64,000 nt of DNA from Chitinophaga pinensis DSM 2588 (GCF_000024005.1 NC_013132.1:124001-188000); one strand, 5' to 3'. Counted from the stretch's first letter, positions 45,682 through 55,879 are shown. The notes: generated by a model from the letters alone, not told the origin. Made by a program: numbers and translations.

Positions 45682-46463
45682 AGTTTGCACAGCAATTTTG
45701 GTTAGTAAAATGGTTGGTCATGTATACCCAATAAACCTCCTCGCAGCGCTTTTCGCACCACATATAAATGGGACAAAACACCCTGAACACAATAAGAGCG
45801 ACCCAGATAAATCTGGCAATTTACTCTGTCGTTATTGTGATAATGAGGGTGTCCTGGTTACTGGGAAATCCTATGATAAAAGCAATCTGAGCATCGTTGC
45901 TGCCCACTAGTTGTTTTAGCCGATTTCAATAGGTATAATAAAACGTCGATCGAACATTCCTTATCAGATATTGTTCCCTATGTACATCTCCATAAAGTAA
46001 AACTTAACATTAAGGTAACCTTCATAAGCAAACTTTTTTTGTGAGAAATTTTCGCAGTGCTTACCCTCCTTATCTTTTCCCATATTGGGGAATAGTTTTT
46101 TCATTCAAATAAATCAGCCGTAGATTTTCACACCCGATATAAAGAAGTGTCGTATTTTGATTATTTCATTTATTACAAAGCGATATTATTTTCCATCTCA
46201 ATAAAAAAATAAAGTTAGCTCATCATTAAAAATGTATTACCTTTTAACTAACTTCAGCCAGAACATTCACATCAGGGAATTATAAGGGATGACCAGTGGT
46301 CGGTACATCGTCCTTCTTCTTTTCCACCAATAACCATAACAGGAATATATTACTTACACCAGGTTTGTTGTCCGCTATAAAGATAACTCGCCTGGTAAAC
46401 TATTTGTTGTAAGTACCTAAACTAATGACTCATAAATAGTCACCATACTGTTGAGACGGATCT
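45682..46463. other. 780-bp intergenic region between divergent susC and ECF sigma genes
   Basis: No coding frame is convincing; a 83-aa plus-strand frame at 45659-45910 is rejected. The region must hold the promoters of both divergent units. Parts are very AT-rich (around 46020-46250) and I see no clear -7/-33 pair or large inverted repeat. Confidence 0.5.
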
Positions 46464-47012
46464 ATGAAAGAAGAGAAGCTAAATAACGAAGCCGACATAT
46501 TATATCGTCTGAAAAAAGGTGATGAATCCGCCTTGAGAGAACTAGTAGACCTCTATCGGCCACAAATGGTCATGGAAGCCTATTACATCCTCAGGGATAT
46601 GGATGAGGCCGAAGATATCGTGCAGGAAGTGTTTATCCGCTTCTGGAACGTGAAAGAAAATATAGAACTGAAACCTTCTCTCCTCGCTTACCTTATCCGT
46701 GCCACCCGCAACGAAAGCATTATCAAAATAAAAAAAGATAAAACAAGGGATAAAAAACAACACGGATATAATTACTTCCTTGAGTCCAGTACGCTCATGA
46801 AACCATTCGAAAGTGCTGAACTGGCCAAACAATTACAACATGCAATAGAACATATCCCTCCAGCTGCAAGAAAGTCTTTTATCAAATTATACCTGGAAGA
46901 CAAAAGCCAGAAAACAATCGCCGCCGAACAAAACATCAGCCTCCAGGTCGTAAAAAATAATATCAGTAAAGCACTGAAAATCCTGCGGGAAAAATTACAC
47001 GCAGCAAAATAA
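46464..47012 (+). CDS. ECF RNA polymerase sigma factor (FecI-like)
   Basis: The 182-aa protein has sigma region 2 (LVDLYRPQMVMEAYYILRDM, then EAEDIVQEVFIRFW) and region 4 (HIPPAARKSFIKLYLEDKSQ, KTIAAEQNISLQVVKNNISK), typical of the Bacteroidota ECF group that works with FecR and SusC. It would direct RNA polymerase to promoters of the neighbouring operon when released by the anti-sigma factor. The gene is followed by fecR 48 bp downstream and is divergent from susC. Confidence 0.94.
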   Translation: MKEEKLNNEADILYRLKKGDESALRELVDLYRPQMVMEAYYILRDMDEAEDIVQEVFIRFWNVKENIELKPSLLAYLIRATRNESIIKIKKDKTRDKKQHGYNYFLESSTLMKPFESAELAKQLQHAIEHIPPAARKSFIKLYLEDKSQKTIAAEQNISLQVVKNNISKALKILREKLHAAK

Positions 47013-47060
47013 TTGGAAAGGGAAGGTTACCTATTACTTAAATATTACTTTATAGTACAG

Positions 47061-48206
47061 ATGAATACGAATCTCGAAGATATCAGAATACTAGTGTTGC
47101 AGGAAATATCCGGAACCCTCACAGACGCCGGAAGGGAGACGTTATTCAATGAAATAACTGTTAACGAAGACGCACGCGAAATGCGTGACGATATGTTACA
47201 GGTACTCACACCAGCAATTGTTGACAAAATCAGGAGCCAACCATTTACTGATCCTGCCGACGCTATTATTAACCGTATACACCGCCAGAAAAGAAAGAAA
47301 GTTATTGCCATCAGCGCCATCGCTGCCTCAGCAGCCGCTGCCGTGATCGCACTCCTGACTATTCCACATCTGTTTAAACCGGAGTCATCGAACATCGGTA
47401 TCACTACCAGCCAGGCAGCACAGGTGAGTAATAATAAAAATATTCAGCTGCACCTCGCCGGTGGACAGGTAGTCAACCTCAACACCGATACCAGCCAGGT
47501 CATTGCCGGTAATGTTACCATGCAATCCAGCAACAAAACCCTGACGTACACAACCAATCCGTCAGCCAACGCCGCTGAATTCGCCACACTTACCGTTCCC
47601 CCGGGAAAAGATTATACCATACGCTTATCCGATGGGACAGAAGTACAACTGAACGCCGCCACCTCCATCAGGTTCCCGCTCGCCTTCAGCAGTAAAAACA
47701 GAGAAGTGTACATCAACGGGGAAGCTTACCTGAAAATAGCTAAACAGGCCAGCCAGCCATTCACCGTACACCTCCCCAATACCACCGTCAGAGTATTAGG
47801 TACCGAATTCAACGTCAATACCTACGATAGCGGTGTCGCTAAAGTAGCCCTCGTACAGGGCGCCGTAAAAATCGTTGGCGCACAGGACAGCCTGCAGCTA
47901 TCGCCCGGCCAGGAAGCAGTGTACACCTCCAGCAAACTAAGTACCTCCGTCTTTGATGAAACTGACGTCCTGAGTTGGAGAGTAGGTAAATTCCTCTTCA
48001 GCAACGCAAGACTGGAAGAAGTATGCCGGGTCATTCCCCGCTTATATGGTATATCTCTTGAACTTGATAATAAAGAAGTAGCCAATAAACGCTTTTCAGG
48101 AGTAATCGACAGACACCAACCCGTGGAAAATGTGCTGAAAGCACTAAAAGCCACCAACGGTATCGACTATTACATCGATAAAGACGGCGCCTTCCACATT
48201 AAATAA
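47061..48206 (+). CDS. FecR-type anti-sigma factor
   Basis: From ATG 47061 the protein has 381 aa. It has a cytoplasmic N-terminus, one membrane helix (VIAISAIAASAAAAVIALLT), then a periplasmic FecR domain (FATLTVPPGKDYTIRLSDGT, then RFPLAFSSKNREVYINGEAY and FTVHLPNTTVRVLGTEFNV) and a C-terminal DUF4974 domain ending YYIDKDGAFHIK. FecR senses the SusC STN domain through its periplasmic part and controls the sigma factor in the cytoplasm. The frame extends 16 codons upstream to 47013, but those residues do not fit the family. It forms a two-gene unit with the sigma factor. Confidence 0.95.
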   Translation: MNTNLEDIRILVLQEISGTLTDAGRETLFNEITVNEDAREMRDDMLQVLTPAIVDKIRSQPFTDPADAIINRIHRQKRKKVIAISAIAASAAAAVIALLTIPHLFKPESSNIGITTSQAAQVSNNKNIQLHLAGGQVVNLNTDTSQVIAGNVTMQSSNKTLTYTTNPSANAAEFATLTVPPGKDYTIRLSDGTEVQLNAATSIRFPLAFSSKNREVYINGEAYLKIAKQASQPFTVHLPNTTVRVLGTEFNVNTYDSGVAKVALVQGAVKIVGAQDSLQLSPGQEAVYTSSKLSTSVFDETDVLSWRVGKFLFSNARLEEVCRVIPRLYGISLELDNKEVANKRFSGVIDRHQPVENVLKALKATNGIDYYIDKDGAFHIK

Positions 48207-48469
48207 AGCTATTTATCGCCATCTCTATACTTCATCCACAGTTTCCCCCTTTAAAGTTTAAAGAATATCTCTTTTACGTTCCCCAACAAAGATGAGTTCA
48301 TTTCATCCATTGTACCCCATTTCCATTTATCGAAATCCCGCTTTATCTTCACTTATCAGCGATATATCGCTGCCACTTCATCCATACACCCCACCTAATT
48401 CACTAATAATCAACACGCCACAATAACGGCATCATTATTATCCTCCTCCTGAAAACAAATCAGCTGTAT

Positions 48470-49438
48470 ATGTCCTCCCGTCCTTCTTTCCTGCAATTCC
48501 TACCGGTTTCTCTTTTCGGCGGTGTAATGGGCCTTTGCGGCCTTACGTTCGCATGGCGCATCGCACATGAAGTCTGGCAGGTTCCGGTCATAATAAGCGA
48601 AATACTGGGCATTATAGCTGTTGCCGCCTTCATTGCCCTCACCATCACCTATGGCGTGAAATGTACCCGATACATGCCCCTCATAAAAACAGAATTCAAT
48701 CACCCTACCTCTATCTGCTTCTTTGCCACCTTCATCATATCCCTGCTGCTGCTTCCCGGCATACTACTCAACTATAGCCCCCAACTGGCCCTCGGTATGT
48801 GGGCCCTCGGCGCTATCCTGATGTTTGCCTTCGCCTGGTTTGTACTGAAAAAATGGCTGGACCATCAGCAGGATCCTGGTAGTGCAGCTCCCGCCTGGGT
48901 ACTCCCCGTTGTAGGCACACTGGATGTCCCTATCATCGGCAACCGCTTCTCTTTCCCAGGCTCCCGGGAAATATGCCTCCTCTTCTTCGGCATCGGTCTT
49001 CTCTTTGCCGTCATCCTGCTGGTCGTGATCATCTCCCGACTCATCTTCCAACCACCTCTTCCAGAACCAGTACAACCCACTTTACTGATCCTTACCGGCC
49101 CTTTCGCCCTCGCCTTCAACAGCTATATCGGCCTTTCAGGTACCCTGGATATCACAGCCGCCATATTCCTTTATTTCAACCTGTTCCTCCTGCTGCTACT
49201 CGCCAGCAAAATCATACTCATTCCCAAAAGTTGTCCCTTCCGCGTATCCTGGTGGTCCGTCAGCTTCCCATTAGCCGCTACGACCATCGCCACGCTTAAT
49301 TATACCAGGCATACAATGGCCATCGGTCACCAGCTGGTCGCCGGATCATTACTTGCCGTCACCTCCTTTGTCATCGTTTACCTGCTATTCCTTACCATCA
49401 CCAGGATCGTTAAAGGCACATTCGTACCGGCATCCTGA
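48470..49438 (+). CDS. SLAC1/TehA-type anion channel or transporter (TDT family)
   Basis: The 322-aa inner-membrane protein has about ten hydrophobic segments. The N-terminal LPVSLFGGVMGLCGLTFAWR and the FNHPTSICFFATFIISLLL loop fit the TDT/SLAC1 fold (TehA), which conducts small anions or exports tellurite. The later parts (PVVGTLDVPIIGN, TLLILTGPFALAFNSYIG) also agree. No neighbouring partner is clear. It starts at ATG 48470 after a 263-bp gap that holds no gene. Confidence 0.88.
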   Translation: MSSRPSFLQFLPVSLFGGVMGLCGLTFAWRIAHEVWQVPVIISEILGIIAVAAFIALTITYGVKCTRYMPLIKTEFNHPTSICFFATFIISLLLLPGILLNYSPQLALGMWALGAILMFAFAWFVLKKWLDHQQDPGSAAPAWVLPVVGTLDVPIIGNRFSFPGSREICLLFFGIGLLFAVILLVVIISRLIFQPPLPEPVQPTLLILTGPFALAFNSYIGLSGTLDITAAIFLYFNLFLLLLLASKIILIPKSCPFRVSWWSVSFPLAATTIATLNYTRHTMAIGHQLVAGSLLAVTSFVIVYLLFLTITRIVKGTFVPAS

Positions 49439-49479
49439 TCTCTTCCGGGAAATGATGGATTAATTGTACTTTCGCGGCT

Positions 49480-50271
49480 ATGTTACAAGTCAGCCAATTA
49501 TTCATCTATCCTGTAAAATCTCTCGGCGGCATCGCCCTGGAGAAAGCAGATATTACAGACCGTGGTTTCAGATATGACCGCCGCTGGATGCTAATTGATG
49601 ACCAGAACCGTTTCCTTACACAAAGGGAACATCCGGTAATGGCATTGTTTAAACTACAACTGGCAAACGAAGGGATCCTCGTCCACTTTAAAAGCGACGC
49701 GTTTACCGTCCCCTTTGAACCACTCACTACCATCACCGAACAGGTAACTGTCTGGGATGATACCTGCACCGCCACGATCGTCAGTCCGGCAGCTGATCAA
49801 TGGTTTACTGAAAGAATGGGCTTTCCTGTCCGACTCGTATACATGCCCGATAACAGCCACCGAAAAGTAGAAGCAGCATACGCTAAGCATGAAGAGATCG
49901 TATCTTTTGCAGATGGTTATCCCTTCCTGATCATCGGACAATCCTCTCTCGATGAACTGAATGACCGCCTGGAAACGCCTGTTCCTATGGACCGCTTCCG
50001 GCCCAACATCGTATTTATCGGCGGCACTCCCTTCCAGGAAGATGAAATGCACCATTTCAAAATCGGGGATATCAATTTCTACGGCGTTAAACCCTGCGGA
50101 CGTTGTGTGATGACCACCGTCGATCAACAAACAGCCATCAAAGGTCAGGAACCGCTCCGTACACTCGCCCGTTACAGAACACACAATAAAAAAGTCCTCT
50201 TCGGACAAAACCTCCTGCATAATGGCCAGGGCGCCATTCACACCGGCGATATACTTCACCTCCAGCAATAA
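49480..50271 (+). CDS. MOSC domain protein (MOSC_N and MOSC)
   Basis: The 263-aa cytosolic protein has an N-terminal MOSC_N barrel (VSQLFIYPVKSLGGIALEKA, then RRWMLIDDQNRFLTQREHP) and a C-terminal MOSC domain with FRPNIVFIGG and the conserved Cys in VKPCGRCVMTTVD. The Cys is the predicted molybdenum-cofactor or sulfur ligand in this family (MOCOS, mARC, YcbX). It probably handles Moco-dependent reduction of N-hydroxylated compounds, as YcbX does, but this is inferred. A TACTTTCG sequence upstream (about 49467-49474) is a near match to the -7 element. Confidence 0.93.
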   Translation: MLQVSQLFIYPVKSLGGIALEKADITDRGFRYDRRWMLIDDQNRFLTQREHPVMALFKLQLANEGILVHFKSDAFTVPFEPLTTITEQVTVWDDTCTATIVSPAADQWFTERMGFPVRLVYMPDNSHRKVEAAYAKHEEIVSFADGYPFLIIGQSSLDELNDRLETPVPMDRFRPNIVFIGGTPFQEDEMHHFKIGDINFYGVKPCGRCVMTTVDQQTAIKGQEPLRTLARYRTHNKKVLFGQNLLHNGQGAIHTGDILHLQQ

Positions 50272-50390
50272 GGCATTATATTAAATATTAATTTAATTGC
50301 TATCTTAATCCCCAATATTGAATTACCTGTTATATCAGGGAACTAATCTTTGCATTGTACACTATAACGTTCGGGAGAAATTACCTATCT

Positions 50391-51428
50391 ATGAAAAAAC
50401 TGTATGCCATCGCACTGGCTTCACTAACGCTCTGTTCCTGTAGTTCAACTAATCTTGTCTACATCAGCGTACAACAACCTGCTCCGGTTACCATCTCACC
50501 TGACATCAAAAATGTCGGCATCGTCAACAGAAGCATCGTAACTGAAAAAAATAAGGTACTCGATGTGGTCGATAAAGTACTGACAATGGAAGGGGATAGT
50601 CTCGACATCCAAGCATCCCGCGCAAGTACGATCGGACTGGCGGATGAACTGATCAAAAACAACCGTTTCTCAAATGTCACAGTATTCAACACCATTGACC
50701 TGCACTCCACCATTCCGGGGCAGTTCCAGGCGCCGCTCTCCTGGGATATCGTTGAAAAGATCTGCCATGAAAAACGCATAGATGCCTTATTCTCTCTGGA
50801 ACTGTTTGACACAGATTCCAAAGTAAGCTACAACGCCGTTCCTGTTTCTATGAAAACACCACTCGGTAATATTCCTGGTATCGAACACCAGGCAAGTATG
50901 CTCACCACTGTGAAGACAGGATGGAGAATCTATGATCCTGCTGAAAAACTGATATTGGATGAATACCCAATCACCAAAGACATCACTTTGTCTGGAAAAG
51001 GGATCAATCCCGTAGTTGCTGCCGGTGCTATACTGAACCGCAAAGACGCGGTAAAAGACGTCAGCAGAAAAGCCGGACAAGATTATGCTCTCAGATTAAT
51101 CCCGTATTGGATACGCGTCAACAGAGACTACTATGTAAAAGGAACCGATAACTTCAGCATCGCTAAACGTAAAGCACAAACCGGTAACTGGGATGGAGCA
51201 GCTGAACTGTGGAAAAAAGAAACGACTGCCGCCAGCAGTAAAATTGCTGGTAGAGCATGTTATAATATGGCCATTATCTGCGAAATAAACGGGCAACTCG
51301 ATCAGGCGATCGAATGGGCGCAAAAAGCCTATGAAAACTATAATAACAAACTCGCCCTCCGCTATGTGAACATCCTCAAAAACAGAAAAGAAAATAACAA
51401 CCTGCTGAAATACCAGCAGCAACTATAA
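50391..51428 (+). CDS. DUF6340 family lipoprotein
   Basis: From ATG 50391 the protein has 345 aa, with a lipoprotein signal and lipobox at LCSC (Cys15 approx.). The N-terminal half has the DUF6340 pattern VYISVQQPAPVTISPDIKNV, VGIVNRSIV, and DALFSLELFDTD. A C-terminal TPR-like part (GNWDGAAELWKKETTAASSK, YNMAIICEINGQLDQAIEWA) completes it. The role is unknown; it is likely anchored to a membrane on the periplasmic side. TAATCTTTGC at 50344-50353 resembles the -7 element. The extra 12 codons from 50355 are not part of the gene. Confidence 0.85.
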   Translation: MKKLYAIALASLTLCSCSSTNLVYISVQQPAPVTISPDIKNVGIVNRSIVTEKNKVLDVVDKVLTMEGDSLDIQASRASTIGLADELIKNNRFSNVTVFNTIDLHSTIPGQFQAPLSWDIVEKICHEKRIDALFSLELFDTDSKVSYNAVPVSMKTPLGNIPGIEHQASMLTTVKTGWRIYDPAEKLILDEYPITKDITLSGKGINPVVAAGAILNRKDAVKDVSRKAGQDYALRLIPYWIRVNRDYYVKGTDNFSIAKRKAQTGNWDGAAELWKKETTAASSKIAGRACYNMAIICEINGQLDQAIEWAQKAYENYNNKLALRYVNILKNRKENNNLLKYQQQL

Positions 51429-51435
51429 ATATAAA

Positions 51436-51466
51436 GGTGATGGCGTTATATGATACCGCCATCACC
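51436..51466. terminator. bidirectional terminator between convergent genes
   Basis: Arms GGTGATGGCG (51436-51445) and CGCCATCACC (51457-51466) lie between the DUF6340 gene (+) and the DUF2461 gene (-), 5-8 bp from their stop codons. The T-runs are weak, so the function is likely but not certain. Confidence 0.6.
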
Positions 51467-51471
51467 TATAC

Positions 51472-52161
51472 CTATAAAGACTCTCCATTGATATCAGTCG
51501 TCAATACCTCACTCATATAATCCAGGAAAGGACGCATCTGCTTAAATGCATTGTTCATCTCCTTCAGAAACTGTCCGCTTAACACCACTTCATCCGGAAA
51601 ATCTTTCTTCAGAATAAACTGTTTGTAGCGCAACAGATCAATCGCTTCATGTGCCGGATCAAATCCTTTCGGCGCCTTCTTTAACTGCTCGCCCTGTAAA
51701 CCACCGAAGGTAGCTACAAACGTTTTTGCCTTCAGTATCTTACGCAAAGGAGCAGGGTCAAAAGCGATTTCATCTCTGATACGTCTGAGATCTTCCGTAC
51801 TAGGACCCCAGAAACCACCTGCTACAAAAGTATTACCTGGCTCTATATGAAAATAATAACCTCCCCGGCGGTATTTTGTAGCCCTTTTAAAACTACCCGC
51901 CAGATGTTGTTTATATGGCGTTTTATCATTTGAGAAACGGGTATCTCTGTAAATGCGATACAAACTATCTTTCCCCGATAAAGTTTCTATTTCATCATGC
52001 GCCTTCAGCTCCTGCAACAACCCTTCTGCAAACTGCTCTACAGTGGCTAACTCTCCCAGATATGTATCCTTGTTAGCGTTAAACCACTCCCGGTTATTAT
52101 TGTTCTTTAACTTATTCAGAAAATCAAATACCGATTTATTAACAACTGCCTGTTTTGCCAT
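51472..52161 (-). CDS. DUF2461 family protein
   Basis: The 229-aa protein has the full DUF2461 pattern: VFDFLNKLKNNNNREWFNAN, KDSLYRIYRDTRFSNDKTPY, HIEPGNTFVAGGFWGPS and a C-terminal DEVVLSGQFLKEMNNAFKQM. It is a cytosolic family of unknown activity present in many bacteria and eukaryotes. It is divergent from the SDR at 52298, with its own -7 element in the gap. Confidence 0.92.
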   Translation of the reverse strand: MAKQAVVNKSVFDFLNKLKNNNNREWFNANKDTYLGELATVEQFAEGLLQELKAHDEIETLSGKDSLYRIYRDTRFSNDKTPYKQHLAGSFKRATKYRRGGYYFHIEPGNTFVAGGFWGPSTEDLRRIRDEIAFDPAPLRKILKAKTFVATFGGLQGEQLKKAPKGFDPAHEAIDLLRYKQFILKKDFPDEVVLSGQFLKEMNNAFKQMRPFLDYMSEVLTTDINGESL

Positions 52162-52184
52162 AAAACCATTTTTAAATAACCGGA

Positions 52185-52192
52185 TAAAGGTA
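52185..52192 (-). promoter_or_regulatory. -7 element of the DUF2461 gene
   Basis: On the minus strand TACCTTTA lies about 24 bp before the start codon at 52161. It matches TAnnTTTG at all but the last base. No strong -33 element is seen. Confidence 0.4.
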
Positions 52193-52263
52193 CAATATCC
52201 CTGTCACGTAAAAATGTATAAGTAAATCCGACTTTTACGTCATTTTCCCGCCGATAGCCCCCG

Positions 52264-52271
52264 TAGCTTTG
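52264..52271 (+). promoter_or_regulatory. -7 element of the SDR gene at 52298
   Basis: TAGCTTTG is an exact TAnnTTTG match 26 bp before the ATG. No clear TTG -33 element lies upstream. Confidence 0.5.
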
Positions 52272-52297
52272 TCCTATCAATTTAAAAATAAGAAACA

Positions 52298-53116
52298 ATG
52301 TCAAAGATCATTTTCATAACAGGCGCATCCAGAGGTTTCGGTAAATCATGGGCTGAAGCCCTGCTGAAACGCGGTGATAAAGCTGCCGCCACAGCAAGAG
52401 ATACCAACTCACTTAATGACCTGGTGAAACAATACGGTGACGCTATCTTACCGTTACAACTCGACGTACATAGCAGAGAAGCAGCTTTTGCTGCCATCCA
52501 AAAAGCAAAGGCACATTTTGGCCGTATTGATGTAGTCATCAATAACGCTGGTTTCGGTCTGCAGGGAGCGATAGAAGAAACAACAGAAGAACAGGCGCGT
52601 AAACAGATGGAAACAAACTTCTTCGGCTTATTATGGGTAAGTCAGGCTGCCTTACCTGTGCTACGAGAACAGAAAAGCGGACATATTATCCAGGTATCCA
52701 GTTTCCTCGGACATGCGACATTACCAACCTTAGGTGTTTACACCGCATCCAAATTTGCGGTCGAAGGACTTAGCGAAACACTGGCAGCTGAAGTAAAACC
52801 ATTCGGCATCAATGTATCACTGGTAGAACCTAACGGTTATGCGACAGAATTCTGGGGCGGTTCCTCTTATGCACAAACCGAACACACACCATTGTACGAA
52901 CCATTAAGGGAAGCCATTAAGACAAATGTAAAACCGGAGCATTTCGGAAAAATGGAGGCTACCAATGAGGCATTATTGAAACTGATAGATAGCCCGAATC
53001 CTCCTTTACGCCTCTTTATGGGTAAAGTAGCGTTACCTGTCGTAAAGCAGGTGTACGAACAAAGATTGTCCCTTTGGGAAGAATGGAACGATGTAGCAGT
53101 AGCTGCACACGGATAA
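52298..53116 (+). CDS. SDR family oxidoreductase
   Basis: The 272-aa enzyme has TGASRGFGKSWAEALL for cofactor binding, NNAGFGLQGAIEE, the Ser of QVSSFLG and YTASKFAVEGL (YxxxK). The C-terminal part is longer than in FabG-like members, as in SDR proteins that act on larger hydrophobic substrates. It is preceded by an exact -7 element and stands alone, so its substrate is unknown. The SDRs at 30518-32053 are only distant relatives. Confidence 0.9.
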   Translation: MSKIIFITGASRGFGKSWAEALLKRGDKAAATARDTNSLNDLVKQYGDAILPLQLDVHSREAAFAAIQKAKAHFGRIDVVINNAGFGLQGAIEETTEEQARKQMETNFFGLLWVSQAALPVLREQKSGHIIQVSSFLGHATLPTLGVYTASKFAVEGLSETLAAEVKPFGINVSLVEPNGYATEFWGGSSYAQTEHTPLYEPLREAIKTNVKPEHFGKMEATNEALLKLIDSPNPPLRLFMGKVALPVVKQVYEQRLSLWEEWNDVAVAAHG

Positions 53117-53307
53117 TCCATTCCCCGAAACACATTCACAAACAGCAGCTGAGGAGATGACTTGCGCCATCCGGCTGCTGTTTCTCCATTCCCTTTTTGA
53201 AATATTAAAAACATGCAATAATTTCGTGTTTCCTTATATATCCGCTCACTAAACGAGACCTACATCCAGGTAGAAATAATATTTTATCATTTTTATACCA
53301 TTAGTAT

Positions 53308-54621
53308 ATGACACAAGTAATCTCCTGGAAAAAGAGGGCCAGAAGCCGTATTGCATTTCTACTGAAGCTCCTGTTGACACTGATTGTATTGATAATTCTC
53401 TATGGTCTCTGCATCGTCTTTACAAACGGCGTCAGCGAGGGAAAACTGGCCGCTGGTATCACCTTTCTTATCGTACTCACCACCGGCTGGTTATTTCACA
53501 GACTAAGATGGCTATCTTCCCGAACAAGATTGTTCACCTGCCTGTTTGTCTTACTGACATTTATAGTCTTTGTCGTTTATACAATTATCCCCGTTGCATC
53601 AGATGAGGCCATAAAAATGCCCGCTGATTTACCCGGTGTCACTACAAAATACTGGTTGCTAAAGACGGGTAGCAAGATTGCCTATTATCAGTTCAATGCG
53701 CAACCTGGTGTCGCCAAGAAAGAGACGCCCATTATCTTTATTCATGGTGGTCCTGGGGCTTATGTAAGACAACTGGAACTCGACTTCTTCTCCACATTTA
53801 CAGCAGAAGGTTACGATGTCTACCTGTATGATCAGGTAGGAGCGGGCAGAAGCGGACAACTACCTAAATCAGCATATTCACATAAACGGAATATTCAGGA
53901 CTTTGAAGCGATCCTGAATAAGATTAATGCACGGCAATATATTGTGATCGGACAATCTTATGGCGCATCCATGCTTGCTCAACTGACGGCTAACGCCGTT
54001 ATCGCCAAAAGGATAGCAAAAGCGATTATTATAGAACCAGGTACTACCGTAAAGGAAGCAGAGCACCCTGTATATCCCAAATCACCCAATGCACTGAAAG
54101 ACAATGTCGATATGCCCTTCAGGATATTTCTGGGATTCGTGGTAAATCCAACAGGAGAATTCACTCCACAAAACGAGGTTATTAACTATTTCGCTGCGCA
54201 TACAGACCTTACACAAAAAATCTTCCGTAATTCATTCCCGGCGGCCGACAGCAATCAAATACCAAAAGTTGATATCAGTGTCATCAACTTTTCGATAGTA
54301 GGGATCATTCCGCAACAGGTGCCATCGTATGATAAGCATCTTGTGGAAGACTATAAACAAGTACATGTACCAACCATGCTGATGCTCGGCGAAAGCTCTT
54401 ATATTGAAAGGAATGCGCCTATGGATCTATTGGCTATTAATCCGAATATCACACGTAGCCAATACATCAAAAATGCAGGACATATCCTCTGGAATGGGCT
54501 GCATAACAACAACCAGATTGTAAAACGGTCTATGCTGGAATTTCTGAATGATCTGCCACCCACCCTACCAGACTATCCCAAGCAAAGAGATATCAAAAAT
54601 TTTCTCGAAAACAGATTGTAA
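53308..54621 (+). CDS. membrane-anchored alpha/beta hydrolase (proline iminopeptidase-like)
   Basis: The 437-aa protein has three hydrophobic segments in its first 110 residues, so the hydrolase is tethered to the inner membrane and probably faces the periplasm. The catalytic domain shows the oxyanion HGGPGAYVRQ, the nucleophile Ser in VIGQSYGASM and the terminal His in NAGHILWNG; the acid is probably in MLGESSY or nearby. HGGPG is characteristic of S33 prolyl aminopeptidases and epoxide-hydrolase-like enzymes. The membrane-anchored architecture is less usual for S33. Substrate unknown. Confidence 0.88.
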   Translation: MTQVISWKKRARSRIAFLLKLLLTLIVLIILYGLCIVFTNGVSEGKLAAGITFLIVLTTGWLFHRLRWLSSRTRLFTCLFVLLTFIVFVVYTIIPVASDEAIKMPADLPGVTTKYWLLKTGSKIAYYQFNAQPGVAKKETPIIFIHGGPGAYVRQLELDFFSTFTAEGYDVYLYDQVGAGRSGQLPKSAYSHKRNIQDFEAILNKINARQYIVIGQSYGASMLAQLTANAVIAKRIAKAIIIEPGTTVKEAEHPVYPKSPNALKDNVDMPFRIFLGFVVNPTGEFTPQNEVINYFAAHTDLTQKIFRNSFPAADSNQIPKVDISVINFSIVGIIPQQVPSYDKHLVEDYKQVHVPTMLMLGESSYIERNAPMDLLAINPNITRSQYIKNAGHILWNGLHNNNQIVKRSMLEFLNDLPPTLPDYPKQRDIKNFLENRL

Positions 54622-54817
54622 ATAAGGAGGCTGTTACCTGTCAACAAGGGCAACAGACGAAAAATCAAAATTGATCTATCGTATCACAGAAAAAGGGATT
54701 ACATTGGTACCTATGGTCATGGAAATGATCATCTGGGGCTCGCAGTTTCAACTGTGCAGCCCTTATGCAACACTCCTACAACTGAGCGCTTTCAGAAGTC
54801 CCGTTTATACCAGTCGT

Positions 54818-55879
54818 TTATTGACAATTACTAACCCTTGGATTCTCTGCTGAGTTACAGGGAAATGTGTATTTACTCTGTAAAAATGACGGACTGGGAT
54901 TATCTGTCACCTCCAAAGGTGTCAAGGCTTGTCCCCTGTAAGAAGGTAATGTCACCTGCTCCGCAGAACCATTTCCCAACGCTACATTCTTCGCAGCCGT
55001 ATTGCCATTAAAACTATAATCGATCATTGCATCCAGCAGTCTGTATATCACGTAATAATCATACGCATCGTATGCAGACCGCGTATTAGGCAGATCATGT
55101 GCGGCAGTATAAGTATAACTGGATAATACACTCTTTTTTACAAGAATAAAATCCTTTTCTGTCGCAGGTATGTTGATCTGTTTAAACACATCTATCGCCA
55201 TCCTGTGATCATTTGTAACATCATCATTATATACCTGCGTGATCAGTTTCGTATTAGCGGGGAAGCGTTGTAACTGTGAATCAGGAAGCTGATAGGAATA
55301 CCATTGCGCCATAGAAAAAATGAACCGACCATCTTTGCCCCAGCCTTCCTTTGTAAAAGCACGATAACCCAATGCGAATGATGCGCCACCTCCAAAAGAG
55401 TGTCCCATGAAGCCCACCTTACGGGTATCGATAATTTCCGGATGATTCTTCACTGCTGCCTTGAAACTCTGCCAGAGTGTATTATATCGTTCATCTACTG
55501 TAACACCTGTTGTCGGATATGGAGCAAATACAACAGCATACCCTTTTTTGGCGATAAACTCATATAAACCTATGTTATAGGCGCTTTCTTCTCCGCCATA
55601 AGGATGTGAATAAAATATGACTGGCCGGCTGCCTGTCGCTTCTTTTGGATAAAAGATCTCCACCTGCTTACCCGCATAGGTCGGACTGGCAAAACTAACT
55701 TTCGCCACAGTATAACTGCCATCCTTGCCATACCCCGTTGCCGGGCGGCCAATAGGACCGTCAAGATCATCATCAATAGAAGTAACTGTAGTATCTACCG
55801 TTGGAGCAACCGGCTCGCTCTGAGTGCCCTTAGAACAGGCAAAAAACAGGAACAATGCAAGTAGTAAAAGAGGTCTCAT
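54818..55879 (-). CDS. alpha/beta hydrolase lipoprotein (chlorophyllase/PAF-acetylhydrolase-like)
   Basis: The 353-aa protein has a lipoprotein signal with lipobox at FFAC (Cys15), so it is probably membrane anchored outside the cytoplasm. The hydrolase fold has FYSHPYGGEESAY as the oxyanion region and GHSFGGGASFALG with the nucleophile Ser; the His is in AAHDLPN or later. The length and GHSFGG fit the dienelactone hydrolase/PAF-AH-like group acting on esters. The C-terminal ~30 residues after PSYRGQ contain two Cys (TFPCNSAENPRVSNC) and could form a disulfide. The substrate is unknown. Confidence 0.85.
   Translation of the reverse strand: MRPLLLLALFLFFACSKGTQSEPVAPTVDTTVTSIDDDLDGPIGRPATGYGKDGSYTVAKVSFASPTYAGKQVEIFYPKEATGSRPVIFYSHPYGGEESAYNIGLYEFIAKKGYAVVFAPYPTTGVTVDERYNTLWQSFKAAVKNHPEIIDTRKVGFMGHSFGGGASFALGYRAFTKEGWGKDGRFIFSMAQWYSYQLPDSQLQRFPANTKLITQVYNDDVTNDHRMAIDVFKQINIPATEKDFILVKKSVLSSYTYTAAHDLPNTRSAYDAYDYYVIYRLLDAMIDYSFNGNTAAKNVALGNGSAEQVTLPSYRGQALTPLEVTDNPSPSFLQSKYTFPCNSAENPRVSNCQ

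Noticed and set aside
45659..45910. 83-aa plus-strand frame in the susC-sigma gap
   Set aside because: It overlaps the susC start and shows no protein-like pattern.
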